Assembly (NCBI GenBank): GCA_022601215.1
Contig: JAHZIZ010000169.1
Span: 1-9,269 of the forward strand
DNA length: 9,269 nt
Reading direction: 5' to 3'
Source: Bacteroidota bacterium
Lineage (GTDB): Bacteria; Bacteroidota; Bacteroidia; Flavobacteriales; Flavobacteriaceae
Below the pieces are notes generated by a model. It did not search any database. It was not told where the DNA came from and saw only the letters and a list, made by a program, of their open reading frames with translations. A program made the position numbers and the translations under genes. Within the stretch, counting starts at the first letter, position 1. Each line of letters begins with the position of its first letter. Shown here piece by piece: positions 1 to 6,640 of the stretch.

Positions 1-249
1 AAACTATTGTCTCCAAAAGGCGCTTATGATTTAAAACTAGCTGAACAAGAAGGTGCGATTGCCTCTTGGACCGCTCAACAAAAAGCACAGCGTGAAATTT
101 TAGTTACCACAGACAAAGAAGTAAATAATCGCGTCTACGCCGATATTGCTGAAGAAAAAGAAGTTTACGATTACAAAAAGACCATTGCACGAAGACTTAT
201 GCAGGAACAAGCTAATGCTTTTTACGAAAAACAGAAAGGTCTGTTATAG
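1..249 (+). CDS. C-terminal end of an unrecognised protein (5' end outside window)
   Basis: The reading frame is open from the first base of the window to a TAG at 247-249, so about 82 C-terminal residues are visible and the true start lies upstream. A TTG at 7-9 is in frame, but nothing shows that it is used. The visible part is highly charged and rich in Ala, Glu, Lys and Gln, has no membrane segment or cysteine, and is probably mostly alpha-helical, perhaps coiled-coil. I do not recognise the family and assign no function. It is convergent with manA, with only 16 bp between the two stop codons and no hairpin terminator there. That it is a real gene is likely because the frame has a coding-like composition and ends neatly beside the convergent neighbour. 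Confidence 0.6.
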   Translation, partial: KLLSPKGAYDLKLAEQEGAIASWTAQQKAQREILVTTDKEVNNRVYADIAEEKEVYDYKKTIARRLMQEQANAFYEKQKGLL

Positions 250-265
250 CTGTATTTCTTTCCCC

Positions 266-1267
266 TTAGGCAGCGAATTGACGAAAAGCAGAGGCTTGCG
301 GTCTAATAAACACTTCTAAAATTTTGGCATGGGAACCATGGCATATAACCTCATTACTGTTTGCAGGAATAAGCACCGTTTCTCCTAAGCTCAAAGGCTC
401 ATTGTAACCATTAACTGAAACTGTCATATTTCCCTCAACGCACATAAGAATAACAAAAGAATCGAGTCTTCGATAATTTAGTTTTTTATAAGCCGTAACA
501 TCAATAATATTAGTAGTGAAATAAGTACAGTCAACCAAATTGCATGGACCCGTTGATTTTGGATCATATTTATTTTTACCGTTTTCTGGAAACAACTTGG
601 TCGCAGAAATAGCAAGATCTGTATGAAGTTCTCTTTGTTTACCCGTGTCATCTATTCTATCCCAGTCGTAAACACGATAGGTTATATCTGAAGTTTGCTG
701 AATTTCAGCAACCATTATACCCGCACCAATTGCATGGATTTTTCCTGCCGGAATAAAGTAACTATCCCCCTTTTCAACTTTTATCGTATTAAAAATAGAA
801 TACACATTATCCGAATTAATCGTAGATAAAATGCTCGTATCCTTATTTTGATCATTAAGACCTAATACAATTTCGGCGTTGGGAGCGCTGTCCAAAATAT
901 ACCACATTTCAGTTTTACCAAAAGACTGATGTTTTACCTTAGCCATTTTGTCATCTGGATGAACTTGTACGGATAAATTTGTTTGGGCATCAAGAAACTT
1001 AATAAGTAATGGAAAATTAGTTCCAAAATTATCGAAATTTTCCTTCCCTACTAAGGCCCCTTCAAAATTTTCAATAACCTTATTAAGTTCCATGCCCTTG
1101 TAGATACCGTTGCTCACTCTGGAGACATTTCCTTTTACCCCTGATATCTCCCAGCTTTCGCCAACATGGTCAGTTCTGGCATCTTTATTTAAAAGTGTTT
1201 TTAGTTTAGAACCACCCCAAATTTTTTCTTTAAGGATGGGCTCAAATTTTATAGGATAGCTAATCAT
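266..1267 (-). CDS. manA: Mannose-6-phosphate isomerase, type I (zinc-dependent)
   Basis: The 333-residue product should interconvert fructose-6-phosphate and mannose-6-phosphate in the cytoplasm, the entry step to GDP-mannose. Family hallmarks are visible: an N-terminal IWGGSKL segment (16-22), the cupin metal site with QVHPDD at 101-106 (His103), GKTEMWY at 117-123 (Glu120) and AGKIHAIG at 174-181 (His178), and TYRVYDWDR at 196-204 with the presumed catalytic Arg198. Their spacing matches the short Bacillus-type ManA enzymes, which are a little over 300 residues, so the gene looks complete and active. A second cupin-like beta domain fills the C-terminal third. The ATG start is preceded by no Shine-Dalgarno sequence, as is usual in Bacteroidota. 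It lies 26 bp after the stop of the GT2 gene and is probably co-transcribed with it. The context suggests it supplies mannose for glycan synthesis rather than sugar catabolism. Confidence 0.95.
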   Translation of the reverse strand: MISYPIKFEPILKEKIWGGSKLKTLLNKDARTDHVGESWEISGVKGNVSRVSNGIYKGMELNKVIENFEGALVGKENFDNFGTNFPLLIKFLDAQTNLSVQVHPDDKMAKVKHQSFGKTEMWYILDSAPNAEIVLGLNDQNKDTSILSTINSDNVYSIFNTIKVEKGDSYFIPAGKIHAIGAGIMVAEIQQTSDITYRVYDWDRIDDTGKQRELHTDLAISATKLFPENGKNKYDPKSTGPCNLVDCTYFTTNIIDVTAYKKLNYRRLDSFVILMCVEGNMTVSVNGYNEPLSLGETVLIPANSNEVICHGSHAKILEVFIRPQASAFRQFAA

Positions 1268-1293
1268 AACAATAGACTTAGTGTAATTATTTA

Positions 1294-2112
1294 TTAGGCA
1301 GCAATACTCATTTGAGGAGTTTGCAGTACTTCAACAGTTGGGTAAACATGTTTACTTGGACTCACTAAATTGAAACTAGGTTTCACTACATAATGTGACC
1401 AAATCTGTACTAGTCGTCCTGGAATTTTTAGTGCATCTACCCATCCTAATTTCGAATCATCTACATGCTCCCATCTCATTAATGGCTGTTCTAATATATG
1501 TCGCATTACGTTTTCCTTCCCTAAATATCGTTTCAATCGCAGAAAGATTTCTACATCGAACAACCATCGACTCACAAAACTTTCCCCGTAGATAACAGGA
1601 ACGATCGTTCTGGTAAAAACTTTAGCTCCGCATTGGGTATCTCTAATGGGCAACCCTACCACAAAAAGTATCATTGCTTTTACGAGATTGGAAATGAATC
1701 CTCGGAAGTTGTTTCTAACAATACCCTTTCCTCCGCAATTTCGAGAACCAAAAACTAAAGACAACTTATTGTCAGACTTCAAGGTTTTCACCAAATCCTT
1801 GAAGTCATTAAAATCTGTTGACAAATCGGCATCTATAAATCCAATATGAGAAATATCTTCTCTATTGTATAAATACCGTACTCCTGCTCTTACGGCACTA
1901 GCCTTACCAACGTTCTTCTTAACATCTACAACACTGATGTCATTCGTCGCTTTACTTTTCATTCTAATTAACATCTTTAAAGTGCCATCTCTACTTCCAT
2001 CGTTTACAAAACAAAGATGATAGTCTTTATTATTGTTAACAAACTCTATGAAGGCGTTTTCATTAAGTCTATTTTCCTCATTATAACAGGGAATGATAAT
2101 ACCAGTTTTCAT
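1294..2112 (-). CDS. Family 2 glycosyltransferase, dolichyl/polyprenyl-phosphate hexose synthase type
   Basis: The 272-residue product probably transfers a hexose from a nucleotide sugar to a polyprenyl phosphate at the cytoplasmic face of the inner membrane. Numbered from the chosen start, the GT-A motifs are IIIPCYNEE (5-13), VNDGSRDGT (36-44, Asp38 for the nucleotide), NVGKASAVRAG (67-77), the metal-binding DADLS (94-98), FGSRN (121-125), RDTQCGAKVF (157-166) and WLFDVEIF (183-190). Their order matches dolichyl-phosphate glucosyltransferase-like GT2 enzymes. A short hydrophobic stretch (about 139-154) could dip into the membrane, and there is no C-terminal membrane anchor. The frame extends upstream to a GTG at 2218-2220 (308 residues). 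I prefer the ATG at 2110-2112 because the family fold starts there and a -7-like element sits inside the extension. The donor sugar is unknown. Mannose is plausible because manA follows 26 bp downstream. Confidence 0.88.
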   Translation of the reverse strand: MKTGIIIPCYNEENRLNENAFIEFVNNNKDYHLCFVNDGSRDGTLKMLIRMKSKATNDISVVDVKKNVGKASAVRAGVRYLYNREDISHIGFIDADLSTDFNDFKDLVKTLKSDNKLSLVFGSRNCGGKGIVRNNFRGFISNLVKAMILFVVGLPIRDTQCGAKVFTRTIVPVIYGESFVSRWLFDVEIFLRLKRYLGKENVMRHILEQPLMRWEHVDDSKLGWVDALKIPGRLVQIWSHYVVKPSFNLVSPSKHVYPTVEVLQTPQMSIAA

Positions 2113-2147
2113 AAAATAAGTTTTAGGGTTATTGATTACATTCCCTA

Positions 2148-2155
2148 CAAACATA
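2148..2155 (-). promoter_or_regulatory. Bacteroidota -7 promoter element for the GT2-manA unit
   Basis: Read on the minus strand the bases are TATGTTTG, a full match to the TAnnTTTG -7 consensus of Bacteroidota. Transcription would begin near 2141, leaving an untranslated leader of about 30 nt before the ATG at 2112. No TTG was found at the usual -33 distance; the nearest upstream TTG is about 25 bp away. The placement fits the shorter GT2 start. This is a motif match only, not proof of promoter activity. Confidence 0.5.
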
Positions 2156-2252
2156 TCCCTAGAAAGTGCTTTTTTTATTCCAATTTCGATGGTTGAAAAG
2201 GTTGTGTCGACGAATGTCACTTATCGAAAGACCTACCATTAATCGAAACTTG

Positions 2253-2260
2253 TATCTTTG
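2253..2260 (+). promoter_or_regulatory. Bacteroidota -7 promoter element for the rightward operon
   Basis: TATCTTTG matches the TAnnTTTG -7 consensus and lies 37 bp upstream of the ATG at 2298. Transcription would start near 2266-2268, exactly at the beginning of the inverted repeat. No -33 TTG is present at the expected spacing, so the promoter may be weak or need an activator or an alternative sigma factor. Together with the minus-strand element about 100 bp away, it defines a divergent promoter region. Confidence 0.5.
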
Positions 2261-2267
2261 ATAAAAG

Positions 2268-2287
2268 GATATACGCACTCGTATATC
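2268..2287. repeat. Perfect 8-bp inverted repeat, 4-nt loop (leader hairpin or operator)
   Basis: The arms GATATACG (2268-2275) and CGTATATC (2280-2287) are exact reverse complements separated by CACT. In RNA, one further G-U pair (2267 with 2288) could extend the stem. The repeat begins where transcription from the -7 element at 2253-2260 should start and ends 10 nt before the ATG at 2298. It could therefore be a 5'-terminal stem-loop affecting mRNA stability or ribosome access, or a dimeric repressor operator on DNA. It is not followed by a T-run, so it does not look like an intrinsic terminator. Confidence 0.55.
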
Positions 2288-2297
2288 TATACTTTAA

Positions 2298-4694
2298 ATG
2301 AAGGAAAGAACTAATAAATATCTAATTACAGCACTCCTGTTAGGAATTGTATTTCATGGATCTACGATGTTTTTTACACTAGAGAAGACCTATGATGCAC
2401 TTATCCATTTGTTTTTTGCCAATCATTATGCTACCAATTGGTTTGAACCATGGAATTATAGTTGGTACACAGGTTTTACTGTCATGGGATATCCACCTCT
2501 GGTACATCAAAGTATTGCCTTATTTTCTGGTATTGGTGGTTTAAAATTTGGTCTGTTTACCGTTGCGCTAATCGCTGTAAGCCTGTTTATCACCGGTATC
2601 TATAGGTTTGCCTTACTCTTATCGAACAATAGAACTATCGCTGGCTACGCAGCCCTTTTGGCAGTAATCTCATCTTCTTTTGTAGAGACACTACACCTTT
2701 TTGGTCAACTTCCCAGTATCGTAGGGATATCCCTGCTAATGCACGCCCTGCCCGAAATTTATAATTGGTTAAGAACTGGAAAAATTTATTACTTTTTACG
2801 CTCGTTAGCTTTAATTGCCGTAACGGTTACGTCGCACCATGTTACGCCCATTTTCGGAATGATTTTTTTCATCTTTCCAGTTATTGGCCTTGCCCTTATG
2901 GATGCCAGCAAAGAAAAAGTTGGTTCCACTTCTCTTATAACATTTAGGGTGTTTTTAAAAACGTTTTACTTCCACTTTAAACGAATTATTGCTTTTGGAG
3001 TGGGTTCACTAGTGCTAATCATTGGTTGTATTTTACCCTATTGGATTAATACTAAAAATAACCCTATTACTCAGGTACCAATTCCACACGGATCTAGAGA
3101 TAACTTTCTTGAAATAACTTCATCTGGCTTGGTTTTCTTTTTGATACCATGGGGACTGTTACTGATTTTCCTTCCCTACTTCTTTTATCGATATTTCAGT
3201 AAGCGTTTTTTGTTTTTTGGTATTTCATTTTCCTTGTTGACGATCCTGGGAACTGGAGGAACCACGCCCATTCCAATAAAGTTGCTTGGTGAAAACGCAT
3301 TTAACATTCTAACGCTTGATCGCTTTACACTCTGGGCTTCAATTATGGCACTGCCTTTATTGGGAGAATTCACCTACCGATTTGCTGAAGGTGATATAAA
3401 ATCCTATTTTCAATTGAAATGGGGCGCTACTTATCATAGACTCATCGGAGGTATTTTAGTTGGCCTTTTCATCTTTATGACAATATTTACTATGAGTTTA
3501 GGGTACTTCAGGCCCTCTCAACCTGAAAAAATAAAGATGCTACCTATAGTCAATTTTCTAAATCAAGATGAACATGACAAATGGCGATATTTACCTCTTG
3601 GTTTTGGCGATCAAATGGCATGGCTATCTGCCCAAACAAATGCAATGACTGTTGACGGGAATTATCACTCGGCTAGAAGATTGCCAGAACTTACCACACG
3701 TGCTATAGAACGACTTGAAAATTCAAAATTTCGAGGGGTTGAAGGCATTGGATCGTTACAACAGTTTTTAACAGTTCCAGAAAAGTACCATCTCAAGTAT
3801 GTCTTCTCAAACGATAAATTTTATGATCCCATTTTATATTTTACCGGTTGGCATAGACTGCAGCGTCTTGAAAATGGCATTATGGTTTGGGAGCGAGCAG
3901 GAATACCCCCACTACCTTCAGTGTTGCCAAAAGAAGAAACACCACTTTGGCTGCGACTACTCTGGGGTATTATACCCGTTAGCACTGTTTTAATCACCAT
4001 TATGTTATATGCAAAAGGCATGTGGAATACCACCCTTAAAATTCAGCGCAATCCAGCAAAGAATCGCTCTAATAGTCAAATTCTTTATAAAAACATATCA
4101 CCCGTAATAGTCAACATATCTCAATTTTGGACTGTGATTGTCTTTATACTTTTATTATTTGGAAGCTATCAATTCTACCTAAAAAACACCTCGCAACTAT
4201 CTCCATCTAATGTTGTAAAAGCTTACTACGATGCTTTGGATTTTAAAGAATTTGAAAAAGCTTATTCTTTTATTAATCCGAATAGCGAGAAGTCTAAATC
4301 TCAATTTATGTTGGAAATCTCAGTTTCGGATGGATTGCTGAGTTCCTATTCTAAACTCAATAGTATGGATGTACACATACTAAAGGAAACAGAAGAATTC
4401 GCTGAATTAGAATTACGGACTGAATGGATTAGTCCGCTAAATAAAATCCATAAAATCTTCACCCACCAAATTGAAAAGGTAAATGGAAAATGGTATATAA
4501 ACCCCACAAATATAGATTTAGACATTCCTCCAGACCAATTGATTTCGGAAAACCAAACTAGTTTCTACAATCATGGTAGAAGAAGAATTACTACCGAAAA
4601 AACATTTCATGAAGACGTGTTAAAACAGCCTGTTGTAGAGGTCATTTCTTCTCGATTAATAGAAAAAGATGGTAGCTATATTATTGTTGGTTAA
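2298..4694 (+). CDS. Polytopic GT-C-like membrane protein with NTF2-like domain; upstream part of an interrupted gene
   Basis: The 798-residue product resembles the large multispanning proteins annotated '6-pyruvoyl-tetrahydropterin synthase-related', which look like GT-C glycosyltransferases using lipid-phosphate sugars. I see about a dozen membrane segments: 8-26, several between 64 and 200, then about 230-250, 275-298, 303-321, 342-360, 381-403, 553-572 and 606-626. The first external loop carries Asp33 and His37 in YDALIHLFF, the position where GT-C enzymes keep an acidic catalytic residue. WFEPWNYSWYTGFTVMGYPP (48-67) follows and recalls that family. A soluble loop (404-552) and an NTF2-like domain (about 635-735) should be periplasmic. 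The frame ends at a lone TAA and continues in the same frame to 5387, so the native protein is probably about 1029 residues. ATG start, no Shine-Dalgarno sequence, first gene of its operon. The GT-C assignment is by pattern only. Confidence 0.75.
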   Translation: MKERTNKYLITALLLGIVFHGSTMFFTLEKTYDALIHLFFANHYATNWFEPWNYSWYTGFTVMGYPPLVHQSIALFSGIGGLKFGLFTVALIAVSLFITGIYRFALLLSNNRTIAGYAALLAVISSSFVETLHLFGQLPSIVGISLLMHALPEIYNWLRTGKIYYFLRSLALIAVTVTSHHVTPIFGMIFFIFPVIGLALMDASKEKVGSTSLITFRVFLKTFYFHFKRIIAFGVGSLVLIIGCILPYWINTKNNPITQVPIPHGSRDNFLEITSSGLVFFLIPWGLLLIFLPYFFYRYFSKRFLFFGISFSLLTILGTGGTTPIPIKLLGENAFNILTLDRFTLWASIMALPLLGEFTYRFAEGDIKSYFQLKWGATYHRLIGGILVGLFIFMTIFTMSLGYFRPSQPEKIKMLPIVNFLNQDEHDKWRYLPLGFGDQMAWLSAQTNAMTVDGNYHSARRLPELTTRAIERLENSKFRGVEGIGSLQQFLTVPEKYHLKYVFSNDKFYDPILYFTGWHRLQRLENGIMVWERAGIPPLPSVLPKEETPLWLRLLWGIIPVSTVLITIMLYAKGMWNTTLKIQRNPAKNRSNSQILYKNISPVIVNISQFWTVIVFILLLFGSYQFYLKNTSQLSPSNVVKAYYDALDFKEFEKAYSFINPNSEKSKSQFMLEISVSDGLLSSYSKLNSMDVHILKETEEFAELELRTEWISPLNKIHKIFTHQIEKVNGKWYINPTNIDLDIPPDQLISENQTSFYNHGRRRITTEKTFHEDVLKQPVVEVISSRLIEKDGSYIIVG
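4692..4694 (+). other. In-frame TAA interrupting a 1029-codon reading frame
   Basis: This TAA is the only stop in one frame running from 2298 to 5387. The residues around it, SYIIVG before and LQNIDDVPADV after, read as one continuous beta-sandwich segment in which the stop replaces one residue. Glutamate (GAA) or glutamine (CAA) would need a single base change. The following base is T, giving TAAT, which in bacteria is an efficient rather than leaky termination context. A nonsense mutation or a base-call error are the simplest explanations. Confidence 0.75.
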
Positions 4695-5387
4695 TTGCAA
4701 AACATCGACGACGTTCCTGCCGATGTATCTATAAACGGAACTATTTATTCTGAAAATAACTCAGCGATAGCGTCATTCAACGCTAAAGATATTTTAAAAC
4801 ATAAATTACTACCCAAAGAAATATCCAATTTCCGAATTAATTTCGAAGGAATCGCTTGGGCTGTTACTGAAGAACAGATTCCCGAAATTTTTAATCCCGA
4901 CGAGTTTACCCCTGCAATGATTGAAGACGTTCCTGTAGCCTTCAATTTACAGGTTAAAGCAAACGTTGCTACCAATGAATTATTCAACGGACTTGGGTTT
5001 CAAAACTTGACGATACAGGAAAACTCACTGCACGGAACTATTTTTAATCATGGTACTAAAAATGCAACCGTTCCCCAGTTACAGATTTCCTATTACAACG
5101 ATGATAAAAAAGTAATTTGGGTAGAAAATGATTATCTTGAAGAAAGTATCCGTCCGCAACGAAAATTTACTTTTCAGCATATTTTACGAGATGAAATAAA
5201 TGTGCAGACCATAAACGCCTCTATGGATTTAATCTCGGTGAATGGTCTACCGAATAAAGTGATCTCTAACAAAAGAGTTCCTTCGAGACAGATCGCACAC
5301 CCCAATATGCAATTAATAGCAGTAGAGAATAAATCGTACAAGTATATTTCCATTAAAGCAAATAGCTTTATTGGATCCCCATTTTGA
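4695..5387 (+). pseudogene. C-terminal part of the GT-C-like protein, severed by the TAA; two beta-sandwich domains
   Basis: This 230-codon stretch directly abuts the TAA and is in the same frame as the membrane protein upstream. It has no ATG at its beginning (first codon TTG), no signal peptide and no space for a ribosome binding site, so it is best read as the tail of that protein. It completes one FxLyD-like beta-sandwich that starts before the stop, around VEVISSRLIEKDGSYIIVG, and ends near FRINFEGIAW. It then appears to carry a second such domain (about residues 103-175 of the fragment), with LHGTIFNHGTKNATVPQLQI and an RPQRKFTF strand. In the intact protein both would follow the NTF2-like domain in the periplasm. 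Reinitiation at the TTG might yield a free fragment, but without an export signal it would stay in the cytoplasm. It ends in a TGATG overlap with the next gene. An independent TTG-started gene is the less likely alternative. Confidence 0.7.
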
Positions 5388-5389
5388 TG
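5385..5389 (+). promoter_or_regulatory. TGATG stop/start overlap fixing the start of the Ig-like gene
   Basis: The TGA that ends the upstream frame shares its A with the ATG of the next gene, and no Shine-Dalgarno sequence precedes it. This arrangement usually means translational coupling. A TTG one codon earlier (5384-5386) is also open, but the ATG at 5387 is the better start. Because of the TAA at 4692, ribosomes would have to reinitiate to reach this junction, so the stop may lower expression of the genes downstream. Confidence 0.65.
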
Positions 5390-6640
5390 AGCAAATTAAA
5401 ATCACATAAAACAATATTGATAAATCTTTGTGTCCTCACAACAGTGCTATCACTGGCAATGAAGCCTAGTGATTCATGGTTTCCCAACAACGAAATGCAA
5501 TCCAATTTTTCAATAGCTCCGCTTCGCTTTTATACAGCAGGAGAGTCGATCCTGTTAAATGTGGATGGAATTAGTCCTGAAGATGAAAACAAAAACATAC
5601 TACTTTATATCTCCGCTTCTTACGGCAGTATGTTAATCTCACCTGAAAGGACGAAGGATTCGTTGTTTTTTAGGATCCCTTCAGAAGTGTCAAAAAAATC
5701 TGGAAAATTATTCTATCAGCTTTATGACGCTACCATGAATGAATTAGACTCAGGCTCATTGGAGATAAAACCAAATTCAGAAATGACACCTATAGCTGAA
5801 AGTTATTTAGGACCGCAAACCATTGTTTCTGGCGGCGCAGATTATAGTATGATGGTTGTGATTGCCACAGACAAATACGACAATTTGGTTCCGGATGGGA
5901 CCCAGGTTTCGTTAGAATCATTCATTCATAATTCGGCTACAACTTATACTAAAATCACAAAAGATCGCATTGCCTGGGAGCGACTTTTCTCAACGAAAAA
6001 ATCGGGTAGAATGCTCATTTCGGGCATCTCAAATTCAGCGGCGACCAAGGAGAAAACGCTAGATATCATTCCCAATAATGCAACTAATTTTAGCATTACT
6101 GAACAATTGGTGCATCCATATGCCGACGGGAATCAAATTGCTGTATTATCAACATCTGTCATAAAAGATGAATTTAATAACACCATAAGTGATGGAACAC
6201 TTGTTAGTTTTTTAGTCACAACTTCAGAAGGAAAACGATTAGAAGTCTCGGGTACTACTATAAATGGCATTGCCACTGGACAGTTTTTACATCCCAAGAA
6301 CCCAACGAAATGGATGATACAAGCGTTTATAATGGGACTTTCGGAAAGTCCGGTGAAAGAAATTTATTTTTCATCCATAATAGAGGAACTAGAAGTATCT
6401 TTCTCCTCAAATAACCGTTCAATTTCTGTTGGACCAATTACCAGCTTTATGGGACAACCCATTCCAGATGGAGCCGAAGTAATTGTGACCATCAAACAAT
6501 GTGACCAACAATATACTGCAACCACTAAAAATGGAATGACAGAATTCGAATTAAACCCAATACTATGTCCTAATGGCTCTGTATCTATTGAAATTGAAAG
6601 TATGGGGATTTCAGAAACCTTTGAAAAAACACTTCATTGA
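5387..6640 (+). CDS. Exported protein of Ig-like (invasin/intimin-like) repeats
   Basis: The 417-residue product has an N-terminal signal sequence with a hydrophobic core at about 9-24; a cut after LSLA is plausible, and Cys15 is not in a good lipobox. The rest appears all-beta. A first domain spans about 38-130, followed by three Ig-like units near 135-228, 233-330 and 333-417. Each carries a related core: ATDKYDNLVPDGTQVSLE (160-177), IKDEFNNTISDGTLVSFL (259-276) and ITSFMGQPIPDGAEVIVTI (351-369). This D-x-(Y/F)-x-N...DGT-x-V pattern is typical of bacterial Ig-like groups in adhesins and cell-surface proteins. The last unit has Cys372 and Cys394, which could form a disulfide in the periplasm. 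No catalytic motif is visible, so a structural, scaffold or glycan-binding role is the likeliest guess. It is coupled to the genes on both sides. Confidence 0.8.
   Translation: MSKLKSHKTILINLCVLTTVLSLAMKPSDSWFPNNEMQSNFSIAPLRFYTAGESILLNVDGISPEDENKNILLYISASYGSMLISPERTKDSLFFRIPSEVSKKSGKLFYQLYDATMNELDSGSLEIKPNSEMTPIAESYLGPQTIVSGGADYSMMVVIATDKYDNLVPDGTQVSLESFIHNSATTYTKITKDRIAWERLFSTKKSGRMLISGISNSAATKEKTLDIIPNNATNFSITEQLVHPYADGNQIAVLSTSVIKDEFNNTISDGTLVSFLVTTSEGKRLEVSGTTINGIATGQFLHPKNPTKWMIQAFIMGLSESPVKEIYFSSIIEELEVSFSSNNRSISVGPITSFMGQPIPDGAEVIVTIKQCDQQYTATTKNGMTEFELNPILCPNGSVSIEIESMGISETFEKTLH
6637..6640 (+). promoter_or_regulatory. TTGA start/stop overlap selecting a TTG start
   Basis: The hydrolase frame opens with TTG at 6637-6639, overlapping the TGA (6638-6640) of the Ig-like gene in the same way as a common ATGA overlap. 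The next in-frame Met is near codon 83, beyond the membrane anchor, so starting there would lose the anchor. No Shine-Dalgarno sequence is visible, and translation probably depends on coupling. The weak start codon may hold this protein below the level of its neighbour. Confidence 0.6.

Noticed and set aside
1600..1609. Perfect 10-bp palindrome AACGATCGTT
   Set aside because: It is within conserved GT2 coding sequence with no partner site, so probably chance.
2221..2252. A -33 TTG box paired with the -7 element at 2253-2260
   Set aside because: No TTG occurs at the expected spacing, so a full two-part promoter cannot be claimed.
4692..4697. Programmed stop-codon readthrough, or a selenocysteine/pyrrolysine-like recoding event, to make the 1029-residue protein
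   Set aside because: The codon is TAA followed by T, an efficient bacterial termination context, and no downstream stem-loop of the kind used for recoding was seen. A simple nonsense change or base-call error explains it better.
4695..5387. A separate, genuine small gene starting at TTG
   Set aside because: It abuts the upstream stop in the same frame, has no ribosome site or signal peptide, and begins in mid-domain. It is treated as the tail of the interrupted gene.
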